A stretch of DNA of 64,000 nucleotides from Laburnicola sp. R22_1 (taxonomy: Eukaryota; Ascomycota; Dothideomycetes; Pleosporales; Didymosphaeriaceae). The notes under the pieces were generated by a model, which was given only the letters and a program-made list of their open reading frames with translations, did not search any database and was not told the DNA's origin. Position numbers and translations under genes: made by a program. Shown here one piece after another: positions 58,846 to 64,000 of this stretch. The first letter of the stretch is position 1, and each line of letters starts with the position of its first letter. The stretch is taken from positions 2,232,001 to 2,296,000 of the forward strand of contig JACONQ010000003.1 in the NCBI GenBank assembly GCA_014281115.1, given 5' to 3'.

Positions 58846-59268
58846 ATGCCAGACTCCATACTCACTCGGATACCTTGGATCCCTGGCCCGCCGTCTGCCG
58901 CCATCTTTGCACACATCTCCGCCTTTACCTTACTCACCCTCCTCTGCACCAACCATGTGCCCCGAAACCCATTATTCATCATGGCTTGGGCCTATGGCTC
59001 CAAATGGCTCGAGGAACAATGGTTTATAATCAAATGCAGGCAACTGTGTGCCATGATTGCGCAGATGCGTACACCTACTGCTGAAGAGCGAAGGCGTCAA
59101 TTGCAAACACATGTCGAAGAGCAAAGGCGTTTAATGATCACATTTGCTGAAGAAGAAAGGCATTTGATGCGCACACATGCTGAAGAGCGAATGCGTCAGA
59201 TGCGCACACGTGCTGAAGAGCAAATGCGTCAGATGCGCACACGTGCCGAAGGGCGAAGGCGTGCGTGA
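58846..59268 (+). CDS. Small coiled-coil protein with 11-residue repeats (model uncertain)
   Basis: A 140-codon frame from ATG 58,846 (A at -3). Residues 1-50 are hydrophobic, with a possible membrane segment (SAAIFAHISAFTLLTLLC). From about residue 78 there are six tandem copies of an 11-residue unit close to EERMRQMRTRA, encoded by a 33-bp DNA repeat, predicting a highly charged continuous helix. The frame ends directly after the repeat array. An open stretch further on (through KRDILKENVIHMVFIEMNGH to a stop at 59,618-59,620), reachable by a plausible intron near 59,378-59,446, may be a downstream exon, but the join at 59,268 is out of frame. A 133-codon antisense frame also spans the repeat. 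Confidence 0.4.
   Translation: MPDSILTRIPWIPGPPSAAIFAHISAFTLLTLLCTNHVPRNPLFIMAWAYGSKWLEEQWFIIKCRQLCAMIAQMRTPTAEERRRQLQTHVEEQRRLMITFAEEERHLMRTHAEERMRQMRTRAEEQMRQMRTRAEGRRRA
59079..59262 (+). repeat. 33-bp coding minisatellite (about 6 units)
   Basis: Units start GAAGAGCRAANGCGT and end CACACRTGCT; the fourth and fifth units are nearly identical and the outer ones more diverged. Unit length is a multiple of three, so the frame is kept. Confidence 0.85.
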
Positions 59269-59906
59269 GGACCGCAGGAGGGCCGCCATTACACACCGTA
59301 CGGGAGGAGCTTGGGTATAATGGAATATGGTCATGCGGCGCGTCGGAGTGCCCGTTCAGCAAGCTTGAGGAGGATGTAGGGAATGTAAGGCGACGGATTT
59401 GTGTGGAGCTTGAGCTGCTAATCTGGCTGCCTATACCCACGCTAGACAGCACCTGCACATGGGCAGAGAGGAGGATCGGAAGCGGGATATACTGAAAGAG
59501 AATGTCATCCACATGGTTTTTATCGAAATGAACGGCCACATTCTCATTGCTAGCGTCCTTATGTCTAACGTCGCTCGGTCCCTTTTACTTTGGTGTAAGC
59601 GGAAGCGATCAAAGTCATGACTTTAGTCGTCCGGCTCTTCTCATGATTGCTTGAATTCTTAGAGATCATAGGCTAATAACCCACAACGTACAGAGATCAT
59701 CTAGTGTCGCAGTGGAAGGAACTACCCTGGTGTTACCCGGTACCTCAAGGTTTTGGTCCCAAGTAATAACCATACATCTTTCACACCCACAAACAAAAGT
59801 GAATTGCCAAACCTCGCTAGACTCCAAAACAACTACTCGACACTCCCCTACCATACCTCCGCCACCCCACCTCATCAACCCTCCATCGAACCCACCCAAC
59901 TACACC
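59269..59906. other. Intergenic or unresolved exon region
   Basis: Holds an open stretch at about 59,447-59,620 that reads like protein (see preceding gene). The stretch from 59,621 to 59,906 is pyrimidine- and CA-rich, ending CACCCAACTACACC before the next ATG, typical of a fungal 5' leader. Confidence 0.35.
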
Positions 59907-60413
59907 ATGTTCACTCTCAAAGCAGCAGCTAGCAGTACGTCTTCTCTTCACCCTCCGCCCATCCCCTCCCTCCAAGCTCCCTTCTCCAACGCACCCATGG
60001 ACGATAAACGCAATCCAACACCGCGCCCTCTCCTCTACACCATCCCAGAACCCCAGCTTAGCAAAACACCCATCTATCCATGCACCCCATTCTCGTACAC
60101 ATACCCTATACCCTAACCAACTCACATAGTCCTCACCGCCGTCCTCGTCCTCACCCTCATCGCCACCATCCGCAAACAACAGCGCCATATACCTAGAGAA
60201 ACAGACAAGACACTCGACAACGGCGACCTGCTACGCGACGCCGACACCGACGCCGATAATGGGTGGGAGGACATCTCGGAGGAGGAAGAGGAGGTGCTGC
60301 GGGTGAGGAGGGCGAGGAAGCGGTATAGGCATGGGGCTGGGGTAAGGGAGACGGCGGTGGAGAGAGCCGCTTTGAGGAAGATGGTGAGGGAGTGGGAGGA
60401 GATGACAGCTTGA
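59907..60413 (+). CDS. Small single-pass membrane protein, split by a 195-bp intron
   Basis: Exon 1 (59,907-59,934) encodes MFTLKAAAS plus one base; intron 59,935-60,129 has GTACGT, the branch CCTAACC and CATAG; exon 2 is 60,130-60,413. The spliced frame is 103 residues. The N-terminal hydrophobic helix at about residues 8-26 (ASILTAVLVLTLIATI), created across the splice junction, is followed by a basic KQQRH stop-transfer. Then come an acidic segment (DADTDADNGWEDISEEEEE) and a basic helical end (VRRARKRYRHGAG...REWEEMTA). No family recognised. Antisense frames over it are shadows. The joint agreement of splice sites, start context and hydrophobic helix supports the model. Confidence 0.65.
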
Positions 60414-60962
60414 TGGGTCCGAGGAGATGATGGGTGGGAAGAAGGGGTGTGGATTGTGTGGGTGCCGAGATGGGTGGGATATCGTAGAATAGGAATATCC
60501 GTTCTGGGGCTTTGTGTAATTGTTTTGTGTGGCCTATCTTGTTGGAAACTCCTAGATCCAACATATCTGTGCATACGGAGACAAGAGCCTAATAGCACTT
60601 AGCTAGTCTAGTATTAACATAACATTCTGACTGCCTTTTACTGTGACAAGAGGATTGCGGTATAGTAGTGGCCTCAAAAGCTAAACCAGATAGGAAGCTT
60701 ACAACCATTCGCGCCCAGTATTCATACGCAACTGCAGTGTACTCTTTGGTATATTGTTCATTGTATAAACCTTCATGCAGATGGCCTGCCTATGTAGTCA
60801 TATCCTAGCCGTGCATCATCACCACTCAATGCAATCCAAGAGCCCAAAATCGTAACCATCAGTCCCACACCATGTAAATGCAAGCCGTATTTTCATCCGC
60901 CCCAGCTTCGCCCAGTAATGCCCAAACAGAAAAGTGACAAAGAATGAAAAGCAGCGCATCCC
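60414..60962. other. Intergenic between convergent genes
   Basis: Shared 3' flank of the small membrane-protein gene (+) and RRN3 (-). No gene or repeat seen. Confidence 0.5.
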
Positions 60963-63017
60963 CTATGACAAGCTCGCATCAGTCCCATCATCCAGGTCGT
61001 CTTCGGCCACGCCTTCGACGTGCAAGCCCGAAACGTCGTGGGTACTATCATCATCGTCGTCTTCACCCTCGTCTTCACTTTCCTCATCGTCCTCATCATC
61101 ATCGTCTTCTTCTTCTTCCTCATCCTCATTCCGTTCGACAACCATGCCAGGAATAGGCTTCCACTCCACATAGTCTCCTGTCAACCATTTCTTGCTCCTG
61201 GGCAGCACATACGGATCGAATGGGAAATATGCGTCAAGTAGGAATCCATCTTCACCTTTCTTCATCGTGAGAGCCGTCTCGCGTGCTCCCACGCCATCCG
61301 TGTAACCGCCAACGGTCCTCGCCAGCCGCACTCTCTTGTTGGTCTCAATCAGCGAATTGACGTACATGAATCGCAGATGATATGTTATGCGTGCGAATTG
61401 TTGTACAATAGTCGGTGCACAGATCTTGAGCGGGTTAAGCCTGGAGAAGATGTTGCGCTGGAGGGTATCTTTGACCGAACCGTGCCAAGTGAAGTCGCCT
61501 TCGTGGTAGACAATTTCCTGGTCAGTCGGAGGTACGCCATCGGGAGTGACGATGAGGTCGCGCCAGCGGAAGCAAAAGGCGTATAAGAGGGCCTGGGCGA
61601 TGGCGTAGTAGGTGCCATAGCGCCGTAGATCAGGACCTTTACAGGTGGGTTCTTGTTGAAGCCGCAGACTTTCGAGATGGTGGCAAAGGAGATCGAAAAC
61701 ATCGCGGACGGTGGAGCCGGAGACGTGCGCACCACGTGCGATGAACGAGGCAAGGTAAGCAGCCGCCGCGAGACGAAGGATATGGGGTCGGCCATGGTCA
61801 AAAGCTAGATGCGAGCAGCATCCAGCGAAGCGGTCTATGAGATCGGGAGATGTTTGGCTGAAGTGGAAAAGGATAAACTGTGTATGCCGCGACCGGTACG
61901 TCGGCAATATTATGCTGGCGAATTGCGATAGGAGGCCCTCGTATGTTTCGTCAATGTCGAACATATCTCCTTTAGCGAAAATGGAGTCGTAGTGTGAGAA
62001 GAGGAGAAACATGATATTGTCCAGTTTCATAACCGACTCTTTGATTTCTTTGAGACGGCGTGCGTCTTCATCCAGGCTTTCTTCGCTTGACACCGACTCG
62101 TTGTCGCTCTCATCGTCCACGTCATCGTCTAATCCGCTAGCCGAGTCTTCAATGAGTTGATCTTCCAGATCGTCGTCGAGTTCGTCCATGTCGACTTGGA
62201 TCTGCACATCGATCTTTACGAGCTTGTCCATAATGAGTGACAGAATCTGACCCTTCAGCTCGGGGCAGTAATTCGAGACTTCGAGTATGTGCTTGATGTA
62301 TTGTGTATGCGCTTTCGAGGTATCGGTCGGAAACGGGAACGTTGAGATAAGGATGGGTCCGAGATATGTGCTTGTCATCGGATTCTGTCGAAGTATATAT
62401 CGCAGAGTCTCGTGTATCCGACCATTTAGCCGTATCCGCTGGATCGCGGGGTCGTCTTGTTGCCGCATAGCGGGTGCGGGCGACTCGATGAACATGTTCA
62501 CCACCATGGCGAGGACTGTAGAGGTGTAACCAGGGTGAACAGATAGTAACGAGCGGAGAAATTGGCGGTAGGTGCGCACGAACTGCTCGTTCCTTGCAAT
62601 CCAGTGGCAGTCGATAACGGCGTGCACCAAGCCTCTGCAGCTGTGGTCTAGGAGGGGTGCATTGTCGGTAAGCGCGACGAGGTACTTTTGGAGTAGACCG
62701 CTGAGCGGGGCACCAGAAGAGGTGGGCTTCTCCGCGAGCAGGCTTCGCAACAAGTCGTAGGCGGCGGTCTCGCCAGCGGCATGTTTCTCCACGGCGCGTC
62801 GGACTTCCTCTCCCACGAGCTCCAGACTCTTCTCGTTGGGGTCGGCTAGGATATAAACATCGACCTCGGGGTCAAACGTGACTCGTCGGCGTTTCGCTTG
62901 GCTTGAGGGCAGCGTTGTGCTGTGGGGACTTGAGTCGATCTGTTTGCGCTTGAGGTTGCCGCCAACGCTAGGGGCGATGATGCCAGGAGCTCTCTCGGTC
63001 GAGGCGAGAGAAACCAT
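60963..63017 (-). CDS. rrn3: RNA polymerase I-specific transcription initiation factor RRN3
   Basis: Single exon, 684 residues, with the length and sequence of the fungal RRN3/TIF-IA family. This factor binds RNA polymerase I and brings it to the rDNA core factor, so it is needed for rRNA synthesis in the nucleolus. Visible features: a basic nuclear-signal-like AKRRRVTFDP at about 42-51; the family helical core from about 65 to 600 (LLQKYLVALTDNAPLLDHSC, LVHAVIDCHWIARNEQF, DPYVLPRSKKWL region); an acidic insert at about 275-318 (DELDDDLEDQ...SSEESLDED), where the family usually has a Ser/acidic loop; and a second very acidic stretch at 631-662. The start at 63,017 is preferred (CACCATGG context); an ATG at 63,098 would add 27 residues not resembling the family. 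Confidence 0.95.
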   Translation of the reverse strand: MVSLASTERAPGIIAPSVGGNLKRKQIDSSPHSTTLPSSQAKRRRVTFDPEVDVYILADPNEKSLELVGEEVRRAVEKHAAGETAAYDLLRSLLAEKPTSSGAPLSGLLQKYLVALTDNAPLLDHSCRGLVHAVIDCHWIARNEQFVRTYRQFLRSLLSVHPGYTSTVLAMVVNMFIESPAPAMRQQDDPAIQRIRLNGRIHETLRYILRQNPMTSTYLGPILISTFPFPTDTSKAHTQYIKHILEVSNYCPELKGQILSLIMDKLVKIDVQIQVDMDELDDDLEDQLIEDSASGLDDDVDDESDNESVSSEESLDEDARRLKEIKESVMKLDNIMFLLFSHYDSIFAKGDMFDIDETYEGLLSQFASIILPTYRSRHTQFILFHFSQTSPDLIDRFAGCCSHLAFDHGRPHILRLAAAAYLASFIARGAHVSGSTVRDVFDLLCHHLESLRLQQEPTCKGPDLRRYGTYYAIAQALLYAFCFRWRDLIVTPDGVPPTDQEIVYHEGDFTWHGSVKDTLQRNIFSRLNPLKICAPTIVQQFARITYHLRFMYVNSLIETNKRVRLARTVGGYTDGVGARETALTMKKGEDGFLLDAYFPFDPYVLPRSKKWLTGDYVEWKPIPGMVVERNEDEEEEEDDDDEDDEESEDEGEDDDDDSTHDVSGLHVEGVAEDDLDDGTDASLS

Positions 63018-63732
63018 GGTGAGGATTGAGATTCGTAAGTTGCATCGAAATTGGGGTGTGGTGGAGGGCGCAAGCTCGTGGGAATATTTTCTGCACAAAA
63101 TGTGGAGAGACGGTGAAGATGAGGCGGGGAGCCAGAGCTCGCGTGCTGGTGTGGGCTTACAGACAACATTTTCGGCTCGTGGTCTGTGTGTTCGACGTCA
63201 CGTGCACACCGTCACCCCGGGGCCCTGGCCAGTAGATCCGTGAACAGCATAGCGTTCACCAAGTACTGGCAAGCAGTCCATTGTATGTGTATAACCACGA
63301 CAGGTTAACAGATAGCAGGCTTCGATCAAACTAGACTAGATTTACACCAGCCCAAAGCCATTGCTCTTCTCGATACCTTGGACAGTAGTACCTCTTCCGC
63401 TTACTGTGTACTGCTCGGGGGTCCACCCAAGATGACTTCAATATTCTTCATAGTCTCTCCTCGCTTGTCCTTCTTGCCGGACTACTACATAGGAGACACA
63501 TATTATAGGTAAAGTGAACGTAGGTAGAGCTAATCACCTATCTCGATTCTATCTCGATTCTAAGGCATTTGGCTATGAGTCGTGCCCGCAAAGCGCAACG
63601 TCAAATGCACTGTGAGGCCAATCGTGTCGCTGATAAACCGGCAGTCCATACAACATCACCTCAGAGTTGTTATTGCATAAAATGGTAGAGGTGTCTTTTT
63701 TCGGGTGACAGAGTGACTTGTCTCAGCCACGC
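63018..63732. other. Intergenic: RRN3 promoter and cyclophilin 3' flank
   Basis: Includes GACGTCACGTGC (near 63,197), an E-box/CRE-like element upstream of RRN3. CTATCTCGATT occurs twice in tandem near 63,540-63,560 (TCTCGATTCTATCTCGATTC). No gene seen. Confidence 0.4.
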
Positions 63733-64000
63733 TCACATCTCTCCACATTGGGCAATGGTAACGTCCTGTATGGGCCTGCCTTCTGGGTTCGCTATCGTCC
63801 GCGTGTTTTCGATCTTGGTGACAACGTCCATACCTTCCATGACTCTACCGAAGACGACGTGCTTGCCGTTAAGATGCGGTGTGCCAGTTGGAGAAGTAAT
63901 GATGAAGAACTGGCAACCGTTGGTATTGGGGCCGGAATTCTTGAAGTGTGTCAGTAGCGATCATGGGTGAAGCGAGATTTGCCTACAGCCATGGATAGCA
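63733..64000 (-). CDS. Cyclophilin-type peptidyl-prolyl cis-trans isomerase, C-terminal part (5' end outside window)
   Basis: The last exon (63,733-63,939) encodes [14 protein letters not shown], then [18 protein letters not shown] and IENTRT, and ends [10 protein letters not shown] before TGA. A 47-bp intron (63,940-63,986: GTAGGC, CTGAC, TCAAG) separates it from an exon ending LSMA, giving the cyclophilin signature [15 protein letters not shown] across the join. Active-site residues N, Q, F of this loop and the conserved H of GKHVVFG are present. The C-terminal CGEM and ENTRT sequence resemble the fungal Cyp3/PPIH (spliceosome-associated) group more than secreted cyclophilins, but the class cannot be settled from a third of the protein. 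It catalyses proline isomerisation in protein folding. Confidence 0.93.

Noticed and set aside
59138..59539. Antisense 133-codon frame over the 33-bp repeat
   Set aside because: Its repetitive HVCASDAFALQ pattern is the reverse translation of the coding minisatellite; no other support.
60122..60598. Minus-strand frames of 123-158 codons opposite the small membrane-protein gene
   Set aside because: Compositional shadows of the plus-strand exon; Pro/Ser/Thr-rich with no domain, and they conflict with good splice sites on the plus strand.
61020..61241. Plus-strand Ser- and Phe/Ile-rich frames opposite the acidic tail of RRN3
   Set aside because: Produced by the GAA/GAT-rich acidic codons read on the other strand.
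63018..63098. 27-residue N-terminal extension of RRN3
   Set aside because: The downstream ATG has a much better context (CACCATGG) and the extension is not family-like.

Overview
The window looks like a chromosome segment of a filamentous ascomycete (Pezizomycotina; a Dothideomycete with AT-rich isochores would fit, but the species cannot be fixed from this sequence). Evidence: short (47-195 bp) GT..AG introns with CTAAC/CTGAC-like branch sites, fungal-type genes (RRN3, a cyclophilin, an ankyrin protein with a fungal NLR-type N-terminus), and the pattern of repeat-induced point mutation (RIP, CpA to TpA) over every transposon. Two compartments meet near base 52,872. Bases 1 to about 52,870 are extremely AT/TpA-rich, contain no intact gene, and are built from layered, mostly RIP-mutated mobile elements. 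Bases 52,873-64,000 have balanced composition and carry seven gene models.

AT-rich part, left to right. 1-11,035: unclassified repeat families. One (E1) occurs four times, each copy in its own 13-15 bp target duplication; another (E2, about 1.1 kb) occurs twice, once inside an E1 copy. 11,581-26,706: a Ty1/copia-type retrotransposon on the minus strand, split by two pogo/Fot1-like DNA transposons: P1 (15,077-17,290) and P2 (19,181-25,053). P2 itself contains two further transposons, element D (19,894-22,019) and a P2 relative, P3 (22,495-24,365). 27,246-35,394: a complete but RIP-inactivated Ty3/gypsy element (G1) with 5-bp target duplication GGTAA. 37,335-51,299: a second Ty3/gypsy element (G2, plus strand) whose 3' LTR is interrupted by a third, much less mutated Ty3/gypsy element (G3, minus strand, 44,652-51,150, target duplication CTAGT). 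51,300-52,872: a pogo-like relic whose terminus coincides with the edge of the isochore.

Gene-bearing part. A three-exon membrane-protein gene of unknown role (53,292-54,149, +); an ankyrin-repeat gene with an NLR-like N-terminal helical domain (55,079-56,860, -, one intron); a cysteine-rich single-pass membrane protein (57,162-58,016, +, one intron); a repeat-containing coiled-coil ORF (58,846-59,268, +, model uncertain); a small one-pass membrane protein split by a 195-bp intron (59,907-60,413, +); the RNA polymerase I initiation factor RRN3 (60,963-63,017, -); and the 3' end of a cyclophilin gene (63,733 to the window end, -). RRN3 and the cyclophilin are housekeeping genes. Those closest to the transposon block are lineage-specific-looking membrane, Cys-rich or NLR-like genes. 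A non-mutated copy of a small repeat otherwise seen only in RIPed form lies directly 3' of the ankyrin gene.

No CRISPR array, rRNA gene or convincing intact tRNA was seen. Transposon and exon boundaries were read by eye from terminal repeats, target duplications and splice consensus; none was checked by alignment software, transcript data or database search.
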